17,687 nt of DNA from Aliicoccus sp041838435 (GTDB lineage Bacteria; Bacillota; Bacilli; Staphylococcales; Salinicoccaceae). The translations under genes were made by a program, and so were the position numbers. Positions 7,425-15,465 of this stretch are shown piece by piece. A model generated the notes under the pieces. The model made no database searches and was not told where the DNA came from. It was given only the letters and a program-made list of their open reading frames with translations. Positions within the stretch are counted from its first letter, which is position 1, and every line of letters begins with the position of its first letter. The DNA is taken from NCBI GenBank assembly GCA_041838435.1, contig JBGYPO010000023.1, positions 1-17,687 of the forward strand. The letters are read 5' to 3'.

Positions 7425-10400
7425 ATTAATTCCTCCAGTTTTAAACTGTCTTGAATATTTTCCAACAATTCAACTAATTGATGCAGTGATTTATCTCGTA
7501 GTTCTAAGTGCATCTCGTTATTTTGTACCGAGATGTTCAGGACACGACCGAATTGTTCTGTATCAAGAAAGAGTTTTTCACCGTCAATCCGCGCTGTCGC
7601 GTTTTTAGACACATTTAAATAATAGTTTTTTCTGTCTTCATTAATTTTGTATATGCCAAACATGAGTGCATACACGCGGATGCGGACGAGCTGCAGAAGA
7701 CGTTTCACTTCTTCTGGGAACTCTCCAAAACGGTCGATGAGCTCATCCTCGATATCCATTACTTCTTCAATCGTTGAAACTTTTCTCAAGCGTTTATATA
7801 TATCAATCTTTGACTGCTCGTGAGAAATATATGACGCTGGCAGATATGCATCGACCTTGATTTCAATCGGAATAGACACCGGCGGCGTTTCAGCTTCAAT
7901 ACCGCGTTTCATTTGAACCGCTTCTTCCAGCATCTCTGCATAAAGTTCATAGCCGACAGAATCAATAAATCCAGACTGATGTTTACCGAGCAAGTTACCA
8001 GCACCACGTATGTTTAAGTCACGCATCGCAATTTTAAATCCACTGCCGAGCTCTGTGTATTCTTTAATTGCTTCTAAGCGCTTCTCAGCAACCTCAGTCA
8101 GCACTTTGTTTGGCTGATGGAACAAATACGCATAACTGATTCTATTGCTCCGACCTACACGCCCGCGGAGTTGATAGAGCTGGCTCAACCCGAAGCGGTC
8201 CGCATCATCGATGATTAGTGTGTTTGCATTAGGTACATCCACACCTGTTTCGATAATTGTCGTCGTAACGATGACATCATACTCACCATTTACAAAGTTA
8301 TACATCGTCTCTTCAATTTCTTTTTCAGTCATCTTAGCATGCATGACACCAACATTTGCATCCGGCACCATCATTTGAACCTGTTCTCTTTTCTGAGAGA
8401 TAGTATCCACACGGTTGTGCAGGTAGTAGACCTGGCCGTCTCGCGAGAGTTCTCGTTCAATTGCCTCTTTAACAAAGTTGCCATTGTACTCGAGTACATA
8501 CGTCTGTACTGGGAAGCGGTTCTCTGGTGGTGTCTCGATAACAGATAGATCTCTAACACCGGTTAAACTCATATGCAATGTGCGCGGAATTGGTGTTGCC
8601 GTAAGCGTCAGTACATCGACGTTTGTTTTTAATTGTTTAATACGCTCTTTGTGGCGCACACCAAAGCGCTGCTCTTCATCAACAATCAATAAGCCCAAAT
8701 CCTTAAACTGAACATTTTTAGATAAAATCGTATGTGTACCGATGACGATATCAATCGTCCCTTTAGCGAGACCTTCCCTGGTTTCTTTTAGTTGCTTAGT
8801 TGTTCGGAACCTGCTCATCATCGACACATTGACTGGGAACTCGTCCATGCGCTCCAGGAAACTTTCAAAGTGCTGGGATGCGAGTATTGTCGTTGGCACT
8901 AAAAATGCGACCTGTTTGCCATCTTGTACTGCTTTAAAGGCAGCGCGAATCGCGACTTCCGTTTTACCGTAACCGACATCCCCACATAATAAACGGTCCA
9001 TCGGTTTGATATCTTCCATGTCACGCTTAATCTCATTTGCTGATGCCACTTGGTCTGGCGTTGGTTCATATGGGAATTTCGATTCAAAGCTATCCTGCAT
9101 CTCAGTATCCGGAGAGAACTGATAACCAATCGCAGCCGCGCGTTCTTCGTACAGCTTCAAAAGTTCTTCAGCTATCTCGTTTACATTCGCTTCAACTTTC
9201 GCTTTAGCCTTCTTCCACTCAGAACCGCCAAGCTTATGCATTCTCGGTTTTCCATCATCACTTGAGACATACTTTTGAACAAGGTCCATTTGATCTACCG
9301 GTATAAATAACTGGTCTGTCCCTTTGTATTGAAGTCTCATGTAGTCATTGTGAATTCCTTGAATCACCTTGGTCTCAATACCCATGTAGCGTCCAACACC
9401 ATGATGAACATGTACCACATAGTCTCCGACATTCAAATCCTGATAGGATTTAATTTTTTCTGCATTGGACATCGACTGCCTGCGGCGTGTCTTCACTTTT
9501 TTCGTCTTGTTATACAGTTCTTTTGATGTGAGAACGGCGAGCTGCATAAATGGTAAGATAAACCCTTTTTCAATTGCACCGGTTGTTAACACGATGCCAT
9601 TTTCAACAGGTATATTATGAATATAAGAAGAGATTTTTAAATCCTGCAAGAGCTGATGCGTCTTCTTTAACTCTTCTTCGTCCCTTAAAATAATGTTAAT
9701 TAAGTAGCCGTCTTGCAACATCTTATTGAGGTTTGATGACAGGATATCGTATTGTCCATAATAAATTTCAGTCGGTTTAACTGAAATCTTTAGCAAATGA
9801 CCAATTTCAACAGGCATACTTCGCGTAAATAAGTTGAAGTATGTGTTGCCGGGCTTGTGCATCAAGCGCTCAAGTTCACCTTCTAAATAATACTCTGCGC
9901 CTTTAAATGTTCGACCCGCTTCAATCATCGACACATAAAATTGAGAAACAGAATGAATCTCTGCTTCAAATGTATTTTGAACGTTATTTAACTCATCGAT
10001 AATGACACGTTGACCGTCAATATAATCGAGAATTGATATCTTTTTTTTCTGTGCGAGATGTGCATATGGGTTTAAATACTGGTGTCTCAAATCTTTTTGT
10101 GAGATTAGCGCCATATACTCATCAAGCGTTTCTTTCGCCTCATCTTTTAGCACCGGCAGCGTCTCATCAAATAAGCCTTGCAATTTCTCTAGCAGGTTAT
10201 CTACTTCATCAGCTTCAAGTATAAATTCCTCAAAAGGACCGATGAACACAGAATCAATATTTTGTATCGAGCGCTGTGTTTCCGGATCAATCTCTCTCAG
10301 CGAATCCACAACATCATCAAACAGCTCTATCCGATAAAAACCAGACGGCATATATACATCAATAATATCTCCACGCGTTGCAAACTCACCAATATTAGCA

Positions 10401-10894
10401 GCCTGCTTCATACGCTTGTACCCGAGTGCAAATAATTGCTCTAAAAAGCCGTCGTAGTCGAGTGTATCTTCAAGCGTTACTGTACGCTCATAAGATAATA
10501 GACGCTCTTTATCCATCAGTGGCTTTAATAGCGCTTGAGCTGGAACGATAAATAACCCTGGCTGATTTTTAGCCAAGGCAGATAACGCCGATAGACGTGC
10601 TTGTTTGAATTCGGGTGACTGTTTAGAATGGTTCTCAACCATGATGTCACCGACAGGGAATGTATACACATCATCCATCAGATCATAGAGTGGGGATGCG
10701 AGTTTTTCCATCTGGTGATTGTTTTTGACGATTAACACAATGCTGCCTTTACTCTCTTGGTAAAGTGCATACAGTAATGCTGGTTTGAAGTCGTCGTTCA
10801 CTCCCGTTACCATCATATTCAAGTCATCATGGTGGTTTAGAATTTCTCTAAACCTTGCGTCATTTGCTATTCGTTTATATACGATATCATTCAT
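7421..10894 (-). CDS. mfd: Transcription-repair coupling factor Mfd
   Basis: About 1157 aa, full length for Mfd. This DNA translocase removes RNA polymerase stalled at lesions and recruits UvrA. From the chosen start, a UvrB-like N-terminal region lies at about 1-330. The RNA polymerase interaction domain is at about 480-560 (NVGDYVVHVHHGVGRY and KGTDQLFIPVDQMDLVQKY). The RecG-like motor carries Walker A GDVGYGKT (638-645) and the DEEQ box (739-742), and the QLRGRVGRS motif follows. A C-terminal autoinhibitory domain ends the protein. ATG at 10894 is preferred because GGTGA lies 5 nt upstream; ATG at 10906 would add four residues but lacks a ribosome binding site. It overlaps pth by 8 nt upstream and mazG by 4 nt downstream. 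Confidence 0.98.
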   Translation of the reverse strand: MNDIVYKRIANDARFREILNHHDDLNMMVTGVNDDFKPALLYALYQESKGSIVLIVKNNHQMEKLASPLYDLMDDVYTFPVGDIMVENHSKQSPEFKQARLSALSALAKNQPGLFIVPAQALLKPLMDKERLLSYERTVTLEDTLDYDGFLEQLFALGYKRMKQAANIGEFATRGDIIDVYMPSGFYRIELFDDVVDSLREIDPETQRSIQNIDSVFIGPFEEFILEADEVDNLLEKLQGLFDETLPVLKDEAKETLDEYMALISQKDLRHQYLNPYAHLAQKKKISILDYIDGQRVIIDELNNVQNTFEAEIHSVSQFYVSMIEAGRTFKGAEYYLEGELERLMHKPGNTYFNLFTRSMPVEIGHLLKISVKPTEIYYGQYDILSSNLNKMLQDGYLINIILRDEEELKKTHQLLQDLKISSYIHNIPVENGIVLTTGAIEKGFILPFMQLAVLTSKELYNKTKKVKTRRRQSMSNAEKIKSYQDLNVGDYVVHVHHGVGRYMGIETKVIQGIHNDYMRLQYKGTDQLFIPVDQMDLVQKYVSSDDGKPRMHKLGGSEWKKAKAKVEANVNEIAEELLKLYEERAAAIGYQFSPDTEMQDSFESKFPYEPTPDQVASANEIKRDMEDIKPMDRLLCGDVGYGKTEVAIRAAFKAVQDGKQVAFLVPTTILASQHFESFLERMDEFPVNVSMMSRFRTTKQLKETREGLAKGTIDIVIGTHTILSKNVQFKDLGLLIVDEEQRFGVRHKERIKQLKTNVDVLTLTATPIPRTLHMSLTGVRDLSVIETPPENRFPVQTYVLEYNGNFVKEAIERELSRDGQVYYLHNRVDTISQKREQVQMMVPDANVGVMHAKMTEKEIEETMYNFVNGEYDVIVTTTIIETGVDVPNANTLIIDDADRFGLSQLYQLRGRVGRSNRISYAYLFHQPNKVLTEVAEKRLEAIKEYTELGSGFKIAMRDLNIRGAGNLLGKHQSGFIDSVGYELYAEMLEEAVQMKRGIEAETPPVSIPIEIKVDAYLPASYISHEQSKIDIYKRLRKVSTIEEVMDIEDELIDRFGEFPEEVKRLLQLVRIRVYALMFGIYKINEDRKNYYLNVSKNATARIDGEKLFLDTEQFGRVLNISVQNNEMHLELRDKSLHQLVELLENIQDSLKLEELI

Positions 10895-11459
10895 TGATCT
10901 CACCATTGAATGTATTCATCACTTGGTTAAATGATTCACTGATAAACATGACAGCAGCTTTTTTTGAATGTTCAATAACTGCAGCAAGTGTCTCTGAATC
11001 CGCCTTAGGAAATTGACTGAGTACGTATGCCGGTATAGAATTCCCGGGCAATGGTCGATCGATACCAATGCGGAGGCGTTTGTAACCCTCTGATGCAAAG
11101 TGTTGGTTTAATGATTTGATACCATTATGACCCCCGCCACTTCCTTTTTGACGCAACCTCAGCGTACCAAGTGCTAAATCAAGATCGTCATATAAAACGA
11201 AAATATCTTCAAGTTCAATATTATAGTAATCAACGAGCGGCCTCATACCTTCACCTGATAAATTCATGAACGTTTGAGGTTTAACAAGCATGACCTTCTC
11301 GCCATTCACTAAGCCAATACCATAATCACATTTAAATTTTTTATTATCCAACGGAATATTCAATTCATCTGACAATGCATCCACGACCATGAATCCGATG
11401 TTATGTCGTGTGTTTGTATACTTTCGACCTGGATTACCTAATCCAACAATGCATTTCAT
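10887..11459 (-). CDS. pth: Peptidyl-tRNA hydrolase
   Basis: 190 aa, typical bacterial Pth. It hydrolyses the ester bond of peptidyl-tRNAs dropped from ribosomes and, as known in B. subtilis, can release chains during ribosome quality control. The catalytic set is visible: GLGNPG with N9 (6-11), TRHNIGF with H19 (17-23), N66 in FMNLSG and D92 in YDDLDL. The GSGGGHNGIKS substrate loop starts at about 107. The ATG at 11459 has GAGGTG upstream. A terminator hairpin ends just before this Shine-Dalgarno sequence. The overlap with mfd places pth at the head of pth-mfd-mazG-rqcP-divIC. Confidence 0.97.
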   Translation of the reverse strand: MKCIVGLGNPGRKYTNTRHNIGFMVVDALSDELNIPLDNKKFKCDYGIGLVNGEKVMLVKPQTFMNLSGEGMRPLVDYYNIELEDIFVLYDDLDLALGTLRLRQKGSGGGHNGIKSLNQHFASEGYKRLRIGIDRPLPGNSIPAYVLSQFPKADSETLAAVIEHSKKAAVMFISESFNQVMNTFNGEINE

Positions 11460-11472
11460 TGATTACACCTCG

Positions 11473-11502
11473 CAAAAATAGGCGATGGAATATCCACCGC
11501 CT
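11473..11502 (-). terminator. Terminator after rplY, abutting the pth ribosome binding site
   Basis: On the minus strand a 10-bp stem with one G-T pair (AGGCGGTGGA / TCCATCGCCT, 11502-11493 with 11489-11480) closes a 3-nt loop and is followed by ATTTTTGC. The pth Shine-Dalgarno sequence GAGGTG begins directly after the T tract. Any pth promoter must therefore lie inside or upstream of the hairpin. Confidence 0.78.
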
Positions 11503-11511
11503 TCATGTTAC

Positions 11512-11534
11512 TTCAATATATAAATATAATTGAA
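11512..11534 (-). repeat. AT-rich dyad just after rplY
   Basis: Arms TTCAAT and ATTGAA are extended by ATAT/ATAT with one unpaired T. The dyad lies between the rplY stop and the terminator stem. It could be a promoter region for pth, but no clear -35/-10 pair is visible. It could also simply be AT-rich spacer. Confidence 0.3.
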
Positions 11535-11537
11535 AAA

Positions 11538-12185
11538 TTAGTTGTTCTCGTCTTCTGAGTCATCGTCAGACTCTTCTTCACCAATAACTGGCACGTCTGC
11601 TTCATCAACTTCTTCGCCTTCTTCAGGCTCCTCTTCAACTGTAGGAATAACACATGTAACAATTGCAACATCATCTTCGTCTTCAATAACAAAGTTACCT
11701 TTAGAACGAATATCTGCTACAGAGAATGTATCTCCAACGTTTAAGTCAGTTACATCAACTTCAATTGTTTCTGGAATATCAGCAGGTTTTGCAGTCACTG
11801 TTACAGTGTAAGAAGGTTGTTCAACAACGCCGCCTTCATTTGTACCAATCGCTTCACCAACTAAAGTAATAGAAACCTCAACAGTTTGCTCTTCATCCAT
11901 ATTGATTGCTAAGAAATCGATATGAGTGATTTGGTTCTTTAAAGCATCAAACTGATAGTCTGAAACCATCACTTTTACTTTACTTTCTCCTGTTTCTAAA
12001 TCAATAACACCGTTACGTCCGACTTCACGAATAACTTTTACAAATTCGTTTTCTTTTACAGAAACGCTTGTATTCTCAGTTTCATATCCATAAATTACAC
12101 AAGGAATTCCACCATTGTTACGAATTTCACTTAATTCTGAGCGGTTAGACGAATTTGATCTGCTCGCTGCACTTAATTTTGCCAT
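11538..12185 (-). CDS. rplY: Large ribosomal subunit protein L25/general stress protein Ctc
   Basis: 215 aa of the Ctc (TL5) form of L25, which binds 5S rRNA in the 50S subunit. The N-terminal L25 domain (about 1-92) contains GGIPCVIYGYE, IREVGRNGVIDLE and NQITHIDFLAINM. The C-terminal beta domain (about 93-180) contains GEAIGTNEGGVVEQP. A long acidic tail of Glu/Asp follows, as in staphylococcal homologues. The start is ATG at 12185, beginning MAKLSAASR, with AGGTGG 9 nt upstream. An in-frame ATG at 12233 would add 16 residues that do not belong to the family and is rejected. ctc is sigma-B controlled in B. subtilis, but I see no sigma-B promoter upstream here. Confidence 0.95.
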   Translation of the reverse strand: MAKLSAASRSNSSNRSELSEIRNNGGIPCVIYGYETENTSVSVKENEFVKVIREVGRNGVIDLETGESKVKVMVSDYQFDALKNQITHIDFLAINMDEEQTVEVSITLVGEAIGTNEGGVVEQPSYTVTVTAKPADIPETIEVDVTDLNVGDTFSVADIRSKGNFVIEDEDDVAIVTCVIPTVEEEPEEGEEVDEADVPVIGEEESDDDSEDENN

Positions 12186-12194
12186 GGACGAGTT

Positions 12195-12200
12195 CCACCT
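12195..12200 (-). promoter_or_regulatory. Shine-Dalgarno sequence deciding the rplY start
   Basis: AGGTGG on the minus strand, 9 nt before ATG at 12185. It selects the 215-aa product over the 231-aa reading, which starts upstream of this site. Confidence 0.75.
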
Positions 12201-12289
12201 TCCTTTAAACTTAATCGACAATTTGCATTTCATAATTTTAACACAAAAGCATTTCCAATTGTAGCATAAACTAGAAATTTATTAAAGTT

Positions 12290-13261
12290 TTAGTCAAATA
12301 ACGTACTGACAGACTCTTCTTCGTACACTCTTACAATTGCTTGCGCTAATAATCCAGCAATCGACAACTCTTTGATTTTATCAATTTTCTTCTCTTCATT
12401 TAACTGAATTGAATTCGTGACGATTACTTCTTTAATCACTGACTCTTCTAAACGTTCAATCGCAGGTCCGCTAAGCACTGGATGTGTACAGCATGCATAT
12501 ACTTCCTTCGCACCTTTATCAAGCAAAGCTTGTGCTGCCTGCTTAATTGTTCCGCCAGTGTCAATAATATCATCGATGATAATTGCGGTACGTCCTTCAA
12601 TTTCACCAACAATATTCATGACTTCAGATACATTTGGCTTCGGACGACGTTTATCGATAATTGCAATTGGTGTTTTTAGACGGTCCGCCATCTTACGTGC
12701 GCGCGTCACACCACCGTGGTCTGGAGATACAACGACAACCTCATTAAAATCTAAATCTGTGTTTTCGATAAAATAATCTGATAATAATGTTACGCTCATC
12801 AAATGATCAATTGGGATATCAAAGAACCCTTGTATTTGCGGCGCATGTAAATCTAAGACAATCACACGGTCAGCTCCTGCTGTCTCCATCAAGTTCGCAA
12901 CAAGCTTTGCAGTAATTGGTTCGCGTGATTTACTCTTTCTATCTTGACGTGCGTATCCATAGTACGGCATGACTATGTTAATTGTTGCTGCAGATGCACG
13001 TTTTAACGCATCAATCATAATCAACAATTCCATTAAATGTTCATTAACCGGTTGTGATGTCGGTTGTACGATAAAACAATCACATCCACGAACACTCTCT
13101 TCAATACTAATGGAGATCTCTTCATCAGAGAAACGCTTAACCTCACACTGACCGAGTTCAATCCCAATCTTTTGTGCAATTTCTTCTGCAAGTGGCTCGT
13201 TACCATTTAGTGAAAACAATCTGAGTTTAGAATCTTTATATTTGTCTTGTAATACGTCCAT
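12290..13261 (-). CDS. prs: Ribose-phosphate pyrophosphokinase (PRPP synthetase)
   Basis: 323 aa class I Prs, which makes PRPP from ribose 5-phosphate and ATP for purine, pyrimidine, NAD, His and Trp synthesis. It supplies the co-substrate of hpt and the effector sensed by purR in this same block. Features are the flexible loop YYGYARQDRK (100-109), metal-binding LDLHAPQIQGFF (136-147), SPDHGGVTRA (179-188) and the PRPP loop IIIDDIIDTGGT (227-238). The start ATG at 13261 is chosen because GGAGG lies 5 nt upstream; ATG at 13273 would overlap that site and has no ribosome binding site. It lies 11 nt after glmU, so they share a transcript. Confidence 0.97.
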   Translation of the reverse strand: MDVLQDKYKDSKLRLFSLNGNEPLAEEIAQKIGIELGQCEVKRFSDEEISISIEESVRGCDCFIVQPTSQPVNEHLMELLIMIDALKRASAATINIVMPYYGYARQDRKSKSREPITAKLVANLMETAGADRVIVLDLHAPQIQGFFDIPIDHLMSVTLLSDYFIENTDLDFNEVVVVSPDHGGVTRARKMADRLKTPIAIIDKRRPKPNVSEVMNIVGEIEGRTAIIIDDIIDTGGTIKQAAQALLDKGAKEVYACCTHPVLSGPAIERLEESVIKEVIVTNSIQLNEEKKIDKIKELSIAGLLAQAIVRVYEEESVSTLFD

Positions 13262-13266
13262 GTGAT

Positions 13267-13271
13267 CCTCC
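13267..13271 (-). promoter_or_regulatory. Shine-Dalgarno sequence deciding the prs start
   Basis: GGAGG on the minus strand, 5 nt before ATG at 13261. It overlaps the first codons of the longer alternative beginning at 13273, which makes that alternative unlikely. Confidence 0.75.
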
Positions 13272-13272
13272 A

Positions 13273-14628
13273 TTATTTTTTATAGTATTCAGCTTTTGTT
13301 GTTTGACGCGCACGTCCAATAGCTAAGCTATCATCCGGCACTTCATCTGTTACTGTTGAACCAGCTGCAATAAACGAACGGTCACCAATCTTAACCGGTG
13401 CAATTAAGTTTGAGTTACAGCCAATAAACGAGTCTCGACCAATCTCTGTAAGATGTTTGTCTTTACCATCATAATTGACTGTAATAGCGCCGCACCCTAC
13501 ATTTGTATTCTCGCCAATAGATGCATCACCAATATAACTCAAATGAGAAACTTTTACGTCATCTTTAAGTGTCGATTTTTTTACTTCTACAAAGTTGCCG
13601 ACTTTAACATTTTGACCGAGATGACTATCTGGACGCAGTTGTGCAAAAGGACCAATATTTGTGCCGTTTCCAACAACAGACTGATGAATCACCGATTGTT
13701 TAATGTGTACATCATTGCCGATTTCAGAATTCATAATCTCACTGCTAGATGAAATAATAACACCTTCACCAATTGTCGTTTTACCACCGATTACAACGTT
13801 AGGATAGATGATTGTATCAGACCCTATCGTAACGTCTGCCTCAATATAAGTCGTTTTTGGATCAATTAATGTGACACCATTTTTCATATGTTTTACATTA
13901 ATTTTTTCTCGCAGCGTTGCTTCCGCTTGAGCGAGTGCGATGCGGTCATTGATACCGATTGTCTCATCAAAGTTATCACATGGAAATGCTTCTACCGTCT
14001 CGTTTTCATCTCGTAATATTTTTAATACATCAGGTAAATAATACTCACCCTGTGCATTATTGTTCGTTACAGATTTTAATGCTTTAAAAAGTGCCTGGTT
14101 GTCAAACATAAACGTACCTGTATTAATCTCTTGTACTGCCCGCTCCTCTTCAGTCGCATCTTTCTCTTCAACGATACGGTTAACAGTACCTGCACTGTTA
14201 CGAATAATGCGTCCATAACCATGAGGTGTTGCTGTCTTTGCAGTAAGCACAGTCGCTTTGGCACCCGTTTGATGATGGTGTTTTACGAATCCGCGTATTG
14301 TTTCAGCACTGATTAGTGGTGTATCTCCACAAATTACAATAGTTTGTCCATCTAATTCTTGTAGTTGCGATTCAAACTGCTTAACAGCATGACCCGTTCC
14401 GAGCTGTTCTTCTTGGATGACTGTACTAACTGACTCTCCGAGGTGCTGGCGCACTTGTTCTGACTTATGACCTAATACCGCATACATATCATGGACATCT
14501 GATTGCTTCAAGTTGTCGACGACATGTGCAACCATCGATTTACCACATACCTTATGCAGTACTTTTGGTAATTTAGATTTCATGCGTGTGCCCTTACCTG
14601 CAGCTAGAATAATCGCTCTTGTTTTCAT
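13273..14628 (-). CDS. glmU: Bifunctional UDP-N-acetylglucosamine pyrophosphorylase / glucosamine-1-phosphate N-acetyltransferase
   Basis: 451 aa, standard GlmU length. It acetylates GlcN-1-P and then uridylylates it to UDP-GlcNAc, the precursor of peptidoglycan and teichoic acid linkage units. The N-terminal Rossmann pyrophosphorylase domain has LAAGKGTRM (8-16), QEEQLGTGHA (72-81) and GDTP (101-104). From about 250 a left-handed beta helix of hexapeptide repeats forms the acetyltransferase, with the expected catalytic His at 362 in KVSHLSYIGDA. The ATG at 14628 has GGGGGAT upstream. It begins a unit with prs and rplY behind a clear promoter; the spoVG terminator separates it from the genes upstream. 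Confidence 0.98.
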   Translation of the reverse strand: MKTRAIILAAGKGTRMKSKLPKVLHKVCGKSMVAHVVDNLKQSDVHDMYAVLGHKSEQVRQHLGESVSTVIQEEQLGTGHAVKQFESQLQELDGQTIVICGDTPLISAETIRGFVKHHHQTGAKATVLTAKTATPHGYGRIIRNSAGTVNRIVEEKDATEEERAVQEINTGTFMFDNQALFKALKSVTNNNAQGEYYLPDVLKILRDENETVEAFPCDNFDETIGINDRIALAQAEATLREKINVKHMKNGVTLIDPKTTYIEADVTIGSDTIIYPNVVIGGKTTIGEGVIISSSSEIMNSEIGNDVHIKQSVIHQSVVGNGTNIGPFAQLRPDSHLGQNVKVGNFVEVKKSTLKDDVKVSHLSYIGDASIGENTNVGCGAITVNYDGKDKHLTEIGRDSFIGCNSNLIAPVKIGDRSFIAAGSTVTDEVPDDSLAIGRARQTTKAEYYKK

Positions 14629-14655
14629 AGTATCCCCCTACTTCTCAATATGTTT

Positions 14656-14684
14656 ATTATATTTGAGTCTATATATAGATTCAA
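14656..14684 (-). promoter_or_regulatory. Sigma-A promoter of glmU-prs-rplY with overlapping palindrome
   Basis: On the minus strand TTGAAT (14684-14679) and a perfect TATAAT (14661-14656) are separated by 17 nt, 27 nt before the glmU ATG. A 22-bp dyad covers the -35 and most of the spacer (14684-14663). Its outer arms TTGA/TCAA and inner arms TCTAT/ATAGA meet at a central TA, with a single mismatched pair. This is the best promoter in the window. The dyad suggests an operator, but no regulator is known to me. Confidence 0.75.
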
Positions 14685-14700
14685 GCAATGAAAAGGACAT

Positions 14701-14725
14701 AAAAAAAAGAGCGATATCGCTCTTT
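14701..14725 (-). terminator. Strong terminator after spoVG
   Basis: A perfect 20-bp palindrome at 14706-14725 has core GAGCGATATCGCTC. On the minus strand it is followed by an unbroken T run of eight or more. It lies 6 nt past the spoVG stop. The stem would also form in plus-strand RNA, but there the T run is short. Confidence 0.92.
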
Positions 14726-14731
14726 ACAAGT

Positions 14732-15037
14732 TTATGCAATTTTATATGAATTTTGTTCTGCATAAGACATGTTTAATTCATCATCATCACGGTGATATAC
14801 TTCCATGATCACATCTTGAATTTGTTGTCTCATCTCAGAATTAATTGGGTGTGCAATATCTCTGAATTCACCATCAGGTGTACGTTTAGATGGCATTGCT
14901 ACAAACAATCCGTTGTTTCCTTCAATGACGCGAATATCATGTATTACAAACTGGTCATTAAATGTAATGGAAACGAGGGCCTTCATGCGATTGTCATCAC
15001 TTTCTGTCTTTCTTAGCCTCACATCTGTTATCTTCAT
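14732..15037 (-). CDS. spoVG: RNA/DNA-binding regulator SpoVG
   Basis: 101 aa, near the usual length. MKITDVRLRK at the N-terminus, then ALVSITFNDQFVIHDIRVIEG, GLFVAMPSKRTPDGEFRDIAHPI and a C-terminal helix are collinear with SpoVG throughout. SpoVG is a nucleic-acid-binding global regulator: sporulation in B. subtilis, capsule, virulence and cell-wall traits in staphylococci. The present organism's lineage does not sporulate, so the sporulation role does not apply here. ATG at 15037 with AGGAGGAT upstream. It follows ridA by 45 nt, as in the staphylococcal yabJ-spoVG operon, which is partly sigma-B dependent in S. aureus; no clear sigma-B promoter is visible here. Confidence 0.97.
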   Translation of the reverse strand: MKITDVRLRKTESDDNRMKALVSITFNDQFVIHDIRVIEGNNGLFVAMPSKRTPDGEFRDIAHPINSEMRQQIQDVIMEVYHRDDDELNMSYAEQNSYKIA

Positions 15038-15082
15038 GCTAATCCTCCTATATGTCTGTCTGAATTAAGATTCATGTTGGAT

Positions 15083-15454
15083 TTATCTTGATGCGATAAC
15101 TTCTATTTCAACCTTTACATCTTTGGGCAGGCGACTTACCTCCACGCATGACCTTGCAGGTAATCTACCCTTAAAGTACTCTCCATAAACTTCATTGATG
15201 ATTGGAAAGTCATCCATGTTTTTTATATAAATTGTACTCTTTATAATATTATCATAATTCAGACTATTTTCACTTAATACATGTCCAATATTTTTCATGA
15301 CTTGAACAGTTTGTTCCTTGACATCCTGACTCACAACGTGACCATCTACTGTGAGCGGGATCATTCCTGATGTATACATCATGTCGTTCACCACAACCGC
15401 ATGACTGTACGGACCGATTGCTGGTGCTATATTTTTAGAATTAATAGTTTCCAT
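15083..15454 (-). CDS. ridA: RidA family enamine/imine deaminase (YabJ)
   Basis: 123 aa RidA/YER057c/UK114 protein. It hydrolyses reactive 2-aminoacrylate-type imines released by PLP enzymes and works as a cytoplasmic trimer. PYSHAV (15-20), YTSGMIP (27-33) and PARSCVEV (99-106), with the key Arg at 101, and EIEVIA (116-121) are all present. The ATG at 15454 has GGGAGAG, which overlaps the purR stop codon; the genes are 11 nt apart, so purR-ridA-spoVG is one unit. YabJ is required for full PurR repression in B. subtilis, a link consistent with this adjacency but not shown by sequence. Confidence 0.96.
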   Translation of the reverse strand: METINSKNIAPAIGPYSHAVVVNDMMYTSGMIPLTVDGHVVSQDVKEQTVQVMKNIGHVLSENSLNYDNIIKSTIYIKNMDDFPIINEVYGEYFKGRLPARSCVEVSRLPKDVKVEIEVIASR

Positions 15455-15465
15455 TTAAACTCTCC

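Noticed and set aside
11542..11811. Plus-strand Ser-rich 89-codon frame
   Set aside because: It is antisense to the acidic C-terminus of L25/Ctc, where Glu/Asp codons read as Ser/Ser-rich sequence on the other strand.
12186..12233. 16-residue N-terminal extension of L25
   Set aside because: It is not part of the family, and the good ribosome binding site lies inside it, in front of ATG at 12185.
12186..12289. Sigma-B promoter for rplY (ctc)
   Set aside because: ctc is sigma-B dependent in B. subtilis, but no GTTTAA with GGGTAT at correct spacing exists in the gap. Only weak extended -10-like sequences (TGCTACAAT, TGTTAAAAT) are seen.
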